This document shows, one piece after another, positions 7,950-16,798 of a stretch of DNA of 37,222 nucleotides. The position numbers were made by a program, and so were the translations under genes. Source of the stretch: a bacterium (GTDB lineage Bacteria > ARS69). The notes under the pieces were generated by a model. The model did no database searches. It was not told where the DNA came from and saw nothing but the letters and a program-made list of their open reading frames with translations. The DNA is taken from positions 1-37,222 of the forward strand of contig JALGZR010000024.1 in the NCBI GenBank assembly GCA_025774805.1. The letters are read 5' to 3'. Each line of letters begins with the position of its first letter. Position 1 is the first letter of the stretch.

Positions 7950-9968
7950 ATGAGCATGACGTCCCTGCGAGCTCTCTCCGTCGCGGTCTTCCTCTGCGGA
8001 CTCGCGATGGCCGCATCGTTCCACGCCAGCGGCGCCCTCGACGTGGAGGATGCCGAGGTCGCGGCCACCCTCCGCGAAGGAGTCGCGGGTTCGCCTCCCG
8101 GGCCCCTGACCTCCCGCGGACTCGGCCTCGGGGTCGACCTCGCGCGATTGGTGCACGCACGCGTGGACCTCTTCCGCGCAATGCACCTGTCGGCGGGAGT
8201 CCTGCTCGCGATCGCCGCCGCCCTGTCGGCCCGCCTCGTGGCGGGTTCCGCCGGGCGCTTCCCCGACGCTCCCGTCGGTCCGGGGCTGGGGGCCGGCCTG
8301 GCGGTCGGGGTCGCTACGCTTCTCGGCGCCGATCTGGGCACTCTTGGGCTGAAGGGCGGACCGCTTCCGGTCCTTCTGGTCCTGCTCGCGGGGGCCGCCG
8401 CGGCCTGGACCGCCTCCGTTCCGCGGGCGTTCTGGGGCGGTCTCCTTCTCGGAGCGGCGACGGCGGAACACCCGGTCGTTCTCTTTCTCCTTCCGGGGTT
8501 CGGCGGCCTCGCCATGGGAGCGCCCCTTCGCATCCCGCCGAACCGGTCGGGGGGATTCCTGCGACGGGCCATGGGAGGATTCGTTCTCGGCCTTTTGGCG
8601 CTGGCCCTTCCCGTCCTCGACTCCGCCGGACACCCGCTTCTCGACTTCGGAGATCCCGAGACTCCCGCCCGCGCCGTCCGGCTCTGGTGGGGTGGCGACG
8701 ACCCGGCGTGGAGCCCGGTCTCCCCGGGCGAATGGGGCCGAGGTCTCGTCGAGACTCTGGCCGCCGTCTGGAGGAACCTGGGACCGATCGGGATCGTACT
8801 GGCCTACGGCGGGCTCTTCGCGTTCTTCTCAGGTAGGGCCAGCCGCCTGCGGCCGTTTCTCCTCGTGCACGGTATTCTCGTGATCGCGAACATCGTCGGC
8901 GACTTCCGGTTCCCCGGTCTCGTCGACGCCCTGCTCGGCTGGTCCCTCCTCTTCTGGATCGCACCCGCGATGATGGCCGTGCACGCGCGCCTCGATGGTG
9001 AGCGGCCCCCCTGGCGATCACCGGCGCTCGCGTTGCTTCTCGGCGGGACGCTGTTGTTCCTGAACGCCGGGACGATCGATCGGTCGGCGGAGCGGGGGGT
9101 CGACTGGGCTCGCTGCGTCCTCGAGCCGCTTCCGCCCGACGCCGTTCTGATCACGAGGAACCCCGTCCACGTCGCGCTGGCCGCGGACGGCCTGCGATCC
9201 GACGTCGACGTGGTCTACGTTCCGGAGCCCTCCTCGTTGCGGGCGCGCCGGGAGGGTAGGACGCTCCCGGTTCCCGAGCTTCCTCCCGGAAGGGAGATGA
9301 GCGGTCCCTATCTGCATGAGCTGGTGAATCGGTTGCGGCCCTCCCGGCCGGTGGCCCTCGCGCCCGGTCTCTTCTTCGACCGGGGGATTTCGACGCCCTT
9401 GCTCGGGACCCGGTGGAGTCCTCGACCGTTCGGACTCGCGTTTCTCATCGAGCCCTCCGAGTCGAAGGGTGATCCCGAGCTGTCCGACCGGGCCGCGGGC
9501 ATCTGGGATCCTCTGAACGTGATCCCGGGGTCTCCGGAGTCTCCGCTCCGCGATGGCCTTCGGGGATCCGAGTACTACGCACGGGGTCTCATGCAATCCG
9601 CGTCTCTCCACCTCGACCAAGGCCGATTGGACGACGCGGAACGCGAGTTCCTCGCCGCTCTCTCCCATCCCGACGCCAACCGGCCCCTGGTCGCCTTCGG
9701 ACTCGGCCAGGTGTTCCTCAAACGCGACCAGCGCAAGGAGGCGCTCCAGGTCCTCGAGGACCTCGTCCGGGACGGGGACGCCAATGCGTGGATCCCCTGC
9801 CGACTCCTCGCGGAAACATACTTCCTCGTGAAGAGGGACGAAGAGGGGGTGGCCGCGTTGGAGCGTGCTTTACGCCTCGTGCCGCCGGAGAACCGCCGGG
9901 AGATCGAGTCGATGACGAAGAACCTCGAGAGGCGGCGGGCCATTCTCGGTGCCCGGACGGACGGCTAG
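7950..9968 (+). CDS. polytopic membrane protein with C-terminal TPR, DUF2723-like
   Basis: 672 aa. The first ~400 residues are hydrophobic helices starting with a signal-anchor-like LRALSVAVFLCGLAMAASF. The first loop, LDVEDAEVAATLREGVAGSP, resembles the acidic loop (DSGEFxxxAxxLGxxHPPG) of DUF2723 protein-O-mannosyltransferase-like proteins, but the match is loose and the HPPG is replaced by SPPG. A soluble segment (EPLPPDAVLITRNPVHVALA) follows, as in DUF2723 proteins, then TPRs at about 580-660 (GRLDDAEREFLAALSHPDAN). The ATG at 7950 or the one at 7956 could be used. A glycosyltransferase role is inference. It ends convergently with the HARE-HTH gene, sharing a hairpin. Confidence 0.8.
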   Translation: MSMTSLRALSVAVFLCGLAMAASFHASGALDVEDAEVAATLREGVAGSPPGPLTSRGLGLGVDLARLVHARVDLFRAMHLSAGVLLAIAAALSARLVAGSAGRFPDAPVGPGLGAGLAVGVATLLGADLGTLGLKGGPLPVLLVLLAGAAAAWTASVPRAFWGGLLLGAATAEHPVVLFLLPGFGGLAMGAPLRIPPNRSGGFLRRAMGGFVLGLLALALPVLDSAGHPLLDFGDPETPARAVRLWWGGDDPAWSPVSPGEWGRGLVETLAAVWRNLGPIGIVLAYGGLFAFFSGRASRLRPFLLVHGILVIANIVGDFRFPGLVDALLGWSLLFWIAPAMMAVHARLDGERPPWRSPALALLLGGTLLFLNAGTIDRSAERGVDWARCVLEPLPPDAVLITRNPVHVALAADGLRSDVDVVYVPEPSSLRARREGRTLPVPELPPGREMSGPYLHELVNRLRPSRPVALAPGLFFDRGISTPLLGTRWSPRPFGLAFLIEPSESKGDPELSDRAAGIWDPLNVIPGSPESPLRDGLRGSEYYARGLMQSASLHLDQGRLDDAEREFLAALSHPDANRPLVAFGLGQVFLKRDQRKEALQVLEDLVRDGDANAWIPCRLLAETYFLVKRDEEGVAALERALRLVPPENRREIESMTKNLERRRAILGARTDG

Positions 9969-9973
9969 CCCGG

Positions 9974-9999
9974 CTAGCCTGCATTTCTCACCAGGCTAG
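9974..9999. terminator. hairpin between convergent genes, loop carries half of the CTCACC element
   Basis: CTAGCCTG (9974-9981) pairs with CAGGCTAG (9992-9999) around a 10-nt loop. The right arm overlaps the TAG of the minus-strand HARE-HTH gene. Across the left-arm end and loop lies GCATTTCTCACC (9981-9992), identical to the 5' half of the interspersed element at 17920-17940 read on its own strand. Confidence 0.5.
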
Positions 10000-10397
10000 G
10001 AGACTTTCGCGCCCTTTCGCAGAGCGTAGACACCGGGCTTGACCTTCTTCAGTCTCCGGTCGCGCATGATCGTGATGGCGACGGTGGAGAGGAAGTTCTT
10101 GCTCCGGGTCCGGTAGCGACCCTCCTCGAGCAAGATCTCGGTGATCTCTTTGTAGTGCATCGGACGTCGTCGTTCTTTCAACAGCTTGACGATGGCGTCC
10201 TTCACCGTCAGCTCGTTGAGCCGACGCGCGTTCGGCCGTCGCAGCGGAGCAACGGAGGGGTTCCGTCGCCCGCGACCGAGTCCGAGGTCCTTGCGTAGAC
10301 GCCCGATCTCCCGGTCGAGACCACGGATCTCGTTGTAGATCTTGCTTTGCTTGCGGCGGAGTCGCTTGACTCGCGGTGACGTCACTCTGGCAGGCAA
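9996..10397 (-). CDS. stand-alone HARE-HTH domain protein
   Basis: 133 aa starting at a TTG (10395-10397). The start is supported by AAGGAGG six nt upstream and the absence of a better candidate. Residues ~1-40 are basic and coiled-coil-like (QSKIYNEIRGLDREIGRLRK). Residues ~63-128 match the HARE-HTH fold (HB1, ASXL, restriction endonuclease HTH): LTVKDAIVKLLKERRRPMHY, KEITEILLEEGRYRTRSKNF, LSTVAITIMRD...FxKVKPGVYALRK-like end. HARE-HTH domains occur in RNA polymerase delta subunits, ASXL proteins and restriction enzymes and are predicted to bind DNA. Here the domain is alone, with no nuclease or methylase next to it, so a regulator is more likely than a restriction component. Confidence 0.8.
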   Translation of the reverse strand: MPARVTSPRVKRLRRKQSKIYNEIRGLDREIGRLRKDLGLGRGRRNPSVAPLRRPNARRLNELTVKDAIVKLLKERRRPMHYKEITEILLEEGRYRTRSKNFLSTVAITIMRDRRLKKVKPGVYALRKGAKVS

Positions 10398-10498
10398 ACC
10401 GATCCTCCTTATCCTGCACGGGGTCGATCAAGTCGAAGTCGCCTGCAAAGATACGGCCGGAACGCCGAGAAGGGAAGTCAAGAGACAAGAAATGAAAT

Positions 10499-10525
10499 GC
10501 GCCGCCTCCGTGACGGAGGCGGCGC
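10499..10525 (-). terminator. intrinsic terminator of the 124-aa gene
   Basis: GCGCCGCCTCCGT and its exact complement (13-bp arms, one central base) span 10499-10525. On the minus strand the hairpin is followed by ATTTCATTTCTTG, a U-rich tract. It lies 27 nt after the stop of the 10553-10927 gene. Confidence 0.75.
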
Positions 10526-10552
10526 AAGGGTGGGGCCGGCGGGGATGCTTCC

Positions 10553-10927
10553 TTACTCGTCGTCGAGGAGGATTGCCGGGAGAGACTCGCGAGTGTGCGG
10601 AAGCGTTCGGGAGAGGCCGAATCCCGCCGGCCCGGGTCGAGAGAGAAGCCAGGCGCCGGACTCGTAAGAAATCGTGCCGATCGGTGGCTTCCGGGCGATC
10701 CGTGGCGTCAGCCCCGGATGGAGAGGGAGAAAATGCCCCGGAACTCGAGAGTCCCGGTTCGAGGAAAGGTTCGAGGAAGGGGACGGGTCGATCATCAGGG
10801 CGATGCGTTCGGATGCCTCGAAGTCCGCCTGCGGGGCGGGCTCCCGGGAGATCGCGACGGATCCGGTGAGCGCGACCACGGCAAGGACCGCGACAGTGAG
10901 GGTCTTCGACTCGCTCGGACGCGACAT
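10553..10927 (-). CDS. small exported orphan protein, 124 aa
   Basis: The ATG at 10925-10927 follows GGAGAACCCTGT. The protein starts with a basic segment and one hydrophobic stretch (TLTVAVLAVVALTGSVA, near 9-25), a signal peptide or anchor. The rest is Pro/Ser/Arg-rich without a recognisable domain, ending LPHTRESLPAILLDDE. A convincing intrinsic terminator follows, which supports a real transcription unit. The interspersed CTCACC element lies upstream in its 5' region (10968-10988), reading away from the gene. No function can be assigned. Confidence 0.6.
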   Translation of the reverse strand: MSRPSESKTLTVAVLAVVALTGSVAISREPAPQADFEASERIALMIDPSPSSNLSSNRDSRVPGHFLPLHPGLTPRIARKPPIGTISYESGAWLLSRPGPAGFGLSRTLPHTRESLPAILLDDE

Positions 10928-11371
10928 ACAGGGTTCTCCGCTCTCTTCCCGGACCGAGCCCGTGCCTCTCACCGGTCTCTGCTGCGGCGGCGGCCAAGCC
11001 GAGCGGTGGGAAACGCGGGCCAGGGGAATCTGGGAGGCTCGGTTCCGGAGGACGTGGGCGGGCGCGCTCATCGGAGTGGAGACCACCGGCGCCCCCAAAC
11101 ACCCGCAGTCCGCAATGAGCAACCGCTCCCGGCGCGCTCCGCCCCGTCACCACCGGAAACTTCCGGTTCCGGTGTTCGTGACAGCAGGAACCGGGCCAGG
11201 TGACCGCGGAGCGAGGGTGGCTGGGAGACCGCGGCAGAAACCGATAGATTCCGGGCAGGAGTGATCGGAATCGACGACCGGGCCGAAAACGCCGGAACCG
11301 CGGGCTGCTGGCCGGTCGAACAGCTTTTCGAGCGCCTGATTAACGCGTGAGCAACCGGAGGCGAGTTCCGG
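10928..11371. other. 444-bp intergenic region
   Basis: Divergent region between the small exported orphan and the CPBP protease. It holds the interspersed element at 10968-10988 and no supported ORF; the long frames crossing it are Pro/Arg-rich and cover both strands. I found no clear sigma70 promoter. Confidence 0.5.
10968..10988 (+). repeat. interspersed CTCACC-CTCTGCTGCG element, copy A
   Basis: Reads TCACCGGTCTCTGCTGCGGC (10969-10988) preceded by C. A GGC-CAA-GCC stem-loop follows within 13 nt. Located 41 nt upstream of the orphan gene start, on the opposite strand to that gene. Confidence 0.65.
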
Positions 11372-12451
11372 ATGACCGGGACGGAAGAGGAAGTCGATTC
11401 TCCACGAGGGGTCGATCGGGAACGGGATGCCGCGACCGGGCCGTGGATCGCGGGAAGAAGGGTGTCCGGCGCCGAGGTTCTGGAACGACTTCTCCTCGTG
11501 GCCCGTGGCCTCGGGTTCGTCGTTCTCGTGTTCTTCCTCCCCGACGTCGCGCGCAGGATCGCGGCGCGCGAGTTGCCCGGAGGCGGATTCGCGGGGCTTC
11601 TGCAGAGTCACCCCGACGGCCCGCTCGCACCGCTCTTGACACTGGCCGCCTCGGTCCTGCTGTCCGGACTGATCGTGACCCTCCACGCGCGACTCGGTCG
11701 GGGCGCCGACCGGCCGCGTCCGTTGCTCCGTCCCGACCGGCACTGGGCTCTCGAATGGGGCCGAGGATTCCTGCTCGGCGGCGGGTTGGCCTCCGCCGCC
11801 GTGATCCCTCTCTGGGGCGCCGGCCTGGTGCGGATCCGAGGTCTCTCGGAAAGCTGCCTGGTGACGACGGGAGGACTCGGCCCTCTCGAGGCCGTCGGGT
11901 TTGCCGGGGCGATCCTCGTCGCTCTCGCACTCCGCGCGGCCCAGGAGGAGATGGGATTTCGCGGTCCGTCCCTCCGCGATCTCACCGGGGGGGTCGGGGC
12001 ACCGCTCGGCGCGTTCTTTCTCGCCGCCTCCTTCGCGATCATTCACGGTCGAAACCCGGCCCTGGGGCGCGCCGGTCTCCTGGGCATCTTTCTCGCCGGA
12101 TTCGCCCTGGCCGGAATCGTGCGCGCGCGCGGCGACCTGGGGATGGCCTGCGGGATCCACTTCGGTTGGAACGCGTTTCTCGGACTCGTCTGGTCGATGC
12201 CGGTGAGCGGTTACTTGCTGTCGGGCCGGTTGCTGGTCGTCGAGCCGTCCCCGTCGTCGGACGTCGCCCTCTGGACGGGGGGGGACTTCGGCGTGGAGGG
12301 AGGGGTCACCGGCATTGCGGTCCTCTTCCTCTTCGGTTTCTTCGCCTGGAGACTGCCGGCCGCCTCCGGTCGCGCGGTCGAGGGAATCTCGGGGAACCGC
12401 GGCGGTGCGTCGGCGGATGCGGGGTCGCCCGACGGATCGCCCTCTCCGTAG
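11372..12451 (+). CDS. CPBP family intramembrane metalloprotease (CAAX protease-like)
   Basis: 359 aa with about eight hydrophobic helices. The family's active-site motifs are in order: QEEMGFRG (Glu192, Glu193, Arg197), FAIIHGRNP (His225), and GIHFGWNAF (His263, Asn267). CPBP/Abi proteins are glutamate-type intramembrane proteases related to Rce1 and often involved in bacteriocin immunity or envelope processing; the substrate here is unknown. The start ATG follows GGAGG with a 10-nt spacer. The last 80 codons, which include one more membrane helix (near 310-327), overlap the opposing M50 gene by 241 bp. Confidence 0.85.
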   Translation: MTGTEEEVDSPRGVDRERDAATGPWIAGRRVSGAEVLERLLLVARGLGFVVLVFFLPDVARRIAARELPGGGFAGLLQSHPDGPLAPLLTLAASVLLSGLIVTLHARLGRGADRPRPLLRPDRHWALEWGRGFLLGGGLASAAVIPLWGAGLVRIRGLSESCLVTTGGLGPLEAVGFAGAILVALALRAAQEEMGFRGPSLRDLTGGVGAPLGAFFLAASFAIIHGRNPALGRAGLLGIFLAGFALAGIVRARGDLGMACGIHFGWNAFLGLVWSMPVSGYLLSGRLLVVEPSPSSDVALWTGGDFGVEGGVTGIAVLFLFGFFAWRLPAASGRAVEGISGNRGGASADAGSPDGSPSP

Positions 12452-13251
12452 GCCGCGACGATTCGGGACACCCGGCGGCGCTCGACCTCTTCTTCCCACT
12501 GAGCCGTCTCGGCCGCGTGCCCCGCCGACTCCCCGAGAAACCAGCCGAGAAACGCGATTCCGATTCCGAGGAGACTTCCGCGCGAGAGGACGACGGCCCC
12601 GACGACGAGGAGCGAGAGGGCGAACACCGTGGTGACCCGCGTCGCGAGCCGGGTGGAGCGCGTTCGGCTTCCGTTGATGCGCCAGAGCATGGAACGAAGC
12701 ACGCGTCCTCCGTCGAGCGGATAGGCGGGAAAGAGATTGAGAAGGGCGAGACCTGCGTTCACGAGCGCGATGAGTCCCACAAAGGCGGCCGGTGGAGCGG
12801 CGGCCGACTCGCGAAGCAGAGTGAACGCGAGCGTGAAGACCAGCGCCAGGCTGACGCTCGCGGTCGGACCGGCGACGGCGATGCGGAGATCCTCGGACGG
12901 ATGCGCGGGTTCCCGGGGGATCGAGACCGCGCCCCCGAAGAGATAGAGAGTGACGCGGGCCTCCCCGAGGTCGGTGCGGCGGGCCGCGATCGCGTGGGCG
13001 ATCTCGTGCACGAGAATCGATCCGGCGAGCGCCCCCGTGAGGGCGGCGGCGACGATCCCCCGGGTCAGCCCGGAGTGATCGGGAAGAAGAAGGGGAACAA
13101 GCGAAGCCCCCAGAGAGACCGCGACGATCACGGCCACGAAGATTCCGCTCGCGTGGATCTCGACCGGAACTCCGAAATAGCGTCCCGCCGGAAGCGCGGC
13201 CTCGCCGAGAAGGCGCGCGGCGAGATGGGGAAGTAGGCGGCTTCGGAACAC
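12211..13251 (-). CDS. site-2 protease family (M50) zinc metalloprotease
   Basis: 346 aa from the GTG at 13251, which has GAGGA six nt upstream; another in-frame GTG at 13299 lacks a good ribosome-binding site. With the 13251 start the zinc motif HEIAH is at 82-86 and the third ligand motif NLFPAYPLDGGR has Asp180, both within membrane helices. GRYFGVPVEIHASGIF at the start of the first helix is typical of SpoIVFB-like M50B proteases. The membrane domain ends near residue 265. The following tail (Lys/Arg/Pro-rich, TPPSTPKSPPVQ) is low-complexity and lies entirely opposite CPBP coding sequence, so the tail may be read-through of antisense DNA rather than a functional domain. Confidence 0.85.
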   Translation of the reverse strand: MFRSRLLPHLAARLLGEAALPAGRYFGVPVEIHASGIFVAVIVAVSLGASLVPLLLPDHSGLTRGIVAAALTGALAGSILVHEIAHAIAARRTDLGEARVTLYLFGGAVSIPREPAHPSEDLRIAVAGPTASVSLALVFTLAFTLLRESAAAPPAAFVGLIALVNAGLALLNLFPAYPLDGGRVLRSMLWRINGSRTRSTRLATRVTTVFALSLLVVGAVVLSRGSLLGIGIAFLGWFLGESAGHAAETAQWEEEVERRRVSRIVAAYGEGDPSGDPASADAPPRFPEIPSTARPEAAGSLQAKKPKRKRTAMPVTPPSTPKSPPVQRATSDDGDGSTTSNRPDSK

Positions 13252-13419
13252 GACGGATCCTCGGGCGCAGGCGCTCTCTCGTCTATCGGGGGATCCCACC
13301 CGGATCTGAACCCGCCTCCCGTCTCCCCTACTGGGAAACCCCTCCGGAAGGAGGGAAGATCCGCTGCCGTTCCCGACGAGACTCCGCCGCTCAGGACATT
13401 GGATGAGTCAGCTGTCCGT

Positions 13420-16400
13420 TCAATCCGCGCAGCGCGGAATCGTCGCAAGTTGGCGCGACCAGATTGGAGAGGGAACCGTAGACAGGGAGAGTAAGTCCCG
13501 CAATCGGCTTTGGACGTGATTGGGGAAGACCACCCCCGCGATCCGATGGAGCTCGGAGCCCTCTTTCCACCTTCCGATCCTGACGAGGGCATCCCCGCGA
13601 CCGAGGAGTGCCAGGCATACGAGCTCTCTCTCCCTCGGGCCGGGTGCTGCCGGGTTGTCCTCGAGCCGCCGGAGGATCCAGTCACCGGGTGCAGGCGAGC
13701 GGTCGTCGTCGATCGGGACGGATCCCAGAAGCTCTCGGCAGAACCGGTCGAGCGTCTTGTCGGCTTCCTGAAGGTGTTCTCGCAGATAGCCGTACTCCAG
13801 ATAGACCATGCCCCTCCGGAACTGTGGCCAGAGCCTGTCCAGGGAGGTCTCGCTGATCTTCGACAGGCAGTTCGGAAATGAGTCGTCCTTCACGTCTGCG
13901 AGCTTCCGCTCGAGCAACCGATCCGCAGCTCGCAGACTCAAACCGTCGAGGAATGTCCGTCCGGGCTTCGGCATACGATCCAGGGGAGGGGAAGCCACGG
14001 TCGACATCTCAACGGCGAGAGGAGAATACTGCGCTTCCTCTTCCAACCAGGGGAGCTCGGGAGCGGGGAGCACATCGAAGCCTCTCTCGAGCACACAGAA
14101 ACCTTCGATCTCATCGATCGCCAGGGCAAGTCTCCGATGGAGCTCTTCGTTCTCGGGAAAGACCTTCACGCCTTGCTCCCAGACCGCCCTTGCCTCGACG
14201 GGTTCTCCCATCAGCCCGTAAGCATCGCCCAGTCCCAGGAACACCTCTACGAAGTGCTCGGCCTGCCGGCTCTGCTGCAGGCGCCGGCAAGTCTCCAGTG
14301 ACGAAACGGCATGGCCGGTCTGCTCGAAGAAGGCGGGCCAGTAGAGAAGGTTGAGACCCGTCAAGAAGTGCACAATCCACGTGTCGGGATACATCAGGTC
14401 CAGCCGCTCCAACTCGAATACGGCATGGCCGGCGAACCTCCCCAAGTCCCGACCATCCAGTCGGGCATCATGCAGCGCAGAGACATAGGAATGAACGCGT
14501 TGAAGGGACCAGGCGAAGGGCGCCCGAGGGTCTTCACGTTCACCAAAGAACGCAATGGGCCTTCGGGCGAGACCACGTTGCAGACACGCCGCTCGGTAGG
14601 CATGGCCGAGATCGAAATCCGTCGGATCGGCCAGGAGGGCTCGCTCCAGGCGGAACACCGGATCTTGCTCGTCCGGACGGATCCGCGTCCGCTCGGGAAG
14701 CGATCTTTCGATTCCGGATCGATCCGGCGCGTCCGCACCGTCTCTCAGCCAGTGAGGCGGATTCGGCCTCGTGTCCGGGGGATCCTCCGTGATTTGGAAG
14801 CGCTGGGGTCTTCCCGGAGCATACCGGTTCTCCGGCGAAGCGGTTTGCCAAACTCCATGCGGCCATCGCACCGCCAAACCCAGAACCCTCCCTTCGCCCA
14901 AGCCGAAGTGCACCATACCCTCGGCGGCCCGAAAGTCGGAGCGGCCGGGCATGACGGTCCGTACTTGGACGCCGACCGTTGTGCGGAGGTACACCTTTGC
15001 TCCAATTCCCATCCGGTTCCGCTTCAAAGCCCGGACGGAAACTCGGGCGCTCGCCGCGCCTTCTCCCATTCTGTTCAGGAACAGATTGACTGCACCCCCC
15101 TGCTCGGCAACAAGCACGTCCATTCGTCCATCTTCGTCGGCGTCAAAGCACACGAGAGCTCGCGTCGGCCGCCGCTGATAATTCAAGGCACGTGAGTGCA
15201 CCGGCTCCATCCATCCCGCGCCCTGGTTTCGAAGGAGGGTCCACGGACCGTCCTCTTCTCGAAACCGATTGCCCGGTCGCTCGTCGGGGAAGCGGGGTCT
15301 GAATCCGACCACGGGATCCTGCTCGATCGACATCCATGCGGTGAACAACATGTTCGGTCGAAGCTTCGACATGTCGACACACCTCCCGAAGAGGAGATCG
15401 AGGCGGACGTCGTTGTCGAAATCGAGAAACCGGGGCCAAGCGGCCATCAGATGGCGCGCCAGACCGAGACGGCCGTGTGCGTTCCGGCTCTCGCCTCCGG
15501 ACAGCTTCACGCGGGTCTGCTCGAGGTTCGCTCCCGGATGCCCTGCCGAGGAGATCAGAAGGTCGGGCCGAAGATCACCGTCCAGATCCGCTGCGTCGGA
15601 CCCGAGATACAGGATGGACGAAGAGTCGGCCTCGTGGAGAACGAACTTCCCGGTTCCCTCATTGAGATACGTGTTGGCCCCTCCCAGGTAATTCACCACC
15701 AGGACGTCCGGATCTCCGTCGCCGTCGAGATCGGTCACCAGGAGCGAGACCGTCATTCCGACTTCCCCGAGTCCCGACGAACTCGTTTCCTCCACGAATC
15801 CCGCCCCCGCATTCCGGTAGAACCGATTGAGCCCTCCGCGGAAGGGGGCCCTGGAATCAAGGACGTTTCCGACGTAGACGTCGAGATCTCCATCTCCGTC
15901 CGCGTCGAAGAACGCAGCGGTTGTCCCCAGCCCGTCATCGTCGAGACCGGATCGATTCCCTGATTGGGACGGCTCAAAGCGCCCGGAGCCATCATTGATG
16001 AGCACCTCGTTCCGACCCCATCGCACCAGATACAGATCGAGGTCCAAATCGTCATCGATGTCGACCGGGAGGATGGAGATCAATGGGGCGAGGGCCGAGC
16101 GCCTCGATGTGGAGACTGCCCTCGGCTTCCGGAACTCCCCGGAGCCACGGCCGGCGAGCAAGAGAAGGCGCCCGCCGATACTCGCCTCGCCGACGATGAT
16201 GTCGGCGTGGCCGTCTCCGTCGAAGTCCCCGGCCGCCAGCCCCGAAGGGAGAGGGGGAAGATGAGGAAGCCAGTCCTGCCATGCCGCGGGCCAAGTTCGT
16301 TGCTGCTCCGGCCAGGGTTCCAGATGCAGAACTTCCACACGTTCCAGGGGGAGGAGCCGTCTGGATCCGGGGGGAGATGCGCGTACGGTCGAGTCTTCGG

Positions 16401-16509
16401 CCCGTGGACCGGGCGTCTCCGGCGCGTCCGCGCCGCACAGCCCCATCGCGAGAAACAGAGGCACGAAGCGGCGAAGCCCCAGCCCGACCGCGCATTTCAA
16501 CCACGGCAT
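13420..16509 (-). CDS. secreted FG-GAP/ASPIC-UnbV protein with TPR-like C-terminal half
   Basis: 1029 aa. I chose the ATG at 16507-16509 because it places a signal peptide (GLGLRRFVPLFLAMGLCGAD, possible lipobox MGLC) at the start; the frame is open 46 codons further but that part covers a perfect palindrome. Seven calcium-binding blades are visible, including GDFDGDGHADI, DADGDGDLDVY, DLDGDGDPDVL, DLDGDLRPDLL and DADEDGRMDVL. The ASPIC/UnbV domain follows: GAKVYLRTTVGVQVR, HFGLGEGRVLGLAVRWPHG. The last ~370 residues are helical with TPR character (VEVFLGLGDAYGLMGEPVEA). Some partners in the family are eukaryotic-like extracellular proteins of unknown ligand. Single-gene unit. The domain layout is unusually long for the family. 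Confidence 0.85.
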   Translation of the reverse strand: MPWLKCAVGLGLRRFVPLFLAMGLCGADAPETPGPRAEDSTVRASPPGSRRLLPLERVEVLHLEPWPEQQRTWPAAWQDWLPHLPPLPSGLAAGDFDGDGHADIIVGEASIGGRLLLLAGRGSGEFRKPRAVSTSRRSALAPLISILPVDIDDDLDLDLYLVRWGRNEVLINDGSGRFEPSQSGNRSGLDDDGLGTTAAFFDADGDGDLDVYVGNVLDSRAPFRGGLNRFYRNAGAGFVEETSSSGLGEVGMTVSLLVTDLDGDGDPDVLVVNYLGGANTYLNEGTGKFVLHEADSSSILYLGSDAADLDGDLRPDLLISSAGHPGANLEQTRVKLSGGESRNAHGRLGLARHLMAAWPRFLDFDNDVRLDLLFGRCVDMSKLRPNMLFTAWMSIEQDPVVGFRPRFPDERPGNRFREEDGPWTLLRNQGAGWMEPVHSRALNYQRRPTRALVCFDADEDGRMDVLVAEQGGAVNLFLNRMGEGAASARVSVRALKRNRMGIGAKVYLRTTVGVQVRTVMPGRSDFRAAEGMVHFGLGEGRVLGLAVRWPHGVWQTASPENRYAPGRPQRFQITEDPPDTRPNPPHWLRDGADAPDRSGIERSLPERTRIRPDEQDPVFRLERALLADPTDFDLGHAYRAACLQRGLARRPIAFFGEREDPRAPFAWSLQRVHSYVSALHDARLDGRDLGRFAGHAVFELERLDLMYPDTWIVHFLTGLNLLYWPAFFEQTGHAVSSLETCRRLQQSRQAEHFVEVFLGLGDAYGLMGEPVEARAVWEQGVKVFPENEELHRRLALAIDEIEGFCVLERGFDVLPAPELPWLEEEAQYSPLAVEMSTVASPPLDRMPKPGRTFLDGLSLRAADRLLERKLADVKDDSFPNCLSKISETSLDRLWPQFRRGMVYLEYGYLREHLQEADKTLDRFCRELLGSVPIDDDRSPAPGDWILRRLEDNPAAPGPRERELVCLALLGRGDALVRIGRWKEGSELHRIAGVVFPNHVQSRLRDLLSLSTVPSPIWSRQLATIPRCAD

Positions 16510-16543
16510 CGAGAACCCGGATCGGGATCCTCGTCGCCCGCAC

Positions 16544-16570
16544 CGATGCCGGATGCAGCATCCGGCATCG
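16544..16570. repeat. perfect 27-bp palindrome upstream of the ASPIC/TPR gene
   Basis: CGATGCCGGATGC and its exact reverse complement are separated by a single A. It lies 34 nt upstream of the ATG at 16509, inside the putative leader of the minus-strand gene. It could be an operator for a dimeric repressor or an RNA hairpin close to the ribosome-binding region. Confidence 0.8.
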
Positions 16571-16750
16571 CGGCCTGCGCCTGCCAGGGGGGATTCCACA
16601 CGGCCCTTCCCCGGACTCCGGACAGCCGCGACTGGGTCCTGATGCAAAGTCCCGTTCCCTCCGGCTGGCTGGCATCCCCGACGAGAATACTCCAGGAGAG
16701 TATCCCGGTGAGGACAACCGGGGAACGCGTTCTCCCGACCGAAGATGCAC

Positions 16751-16776
16751 CATTGTATGTTATTGACATTGTATGT
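16751..16776. repeat. two CATTGTATGT direct repeats at 16-bp period
   Basis: CATTGTATGT occurs at 16751-16760 and 16767-16776. The second copy sits inside a small dyad, GACAT-TGT-ATGTC (16764-16776). On the minus strand each copy contains TACAAT, a good -10 hexamer, so this may be tandem -10 boxes for the ASPIC/TPR gene or a pair of regulator sites. Confidence 0.6.
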
Positions 16777-16798
16777 CTTAGAGCGACGCCCGATCGGC

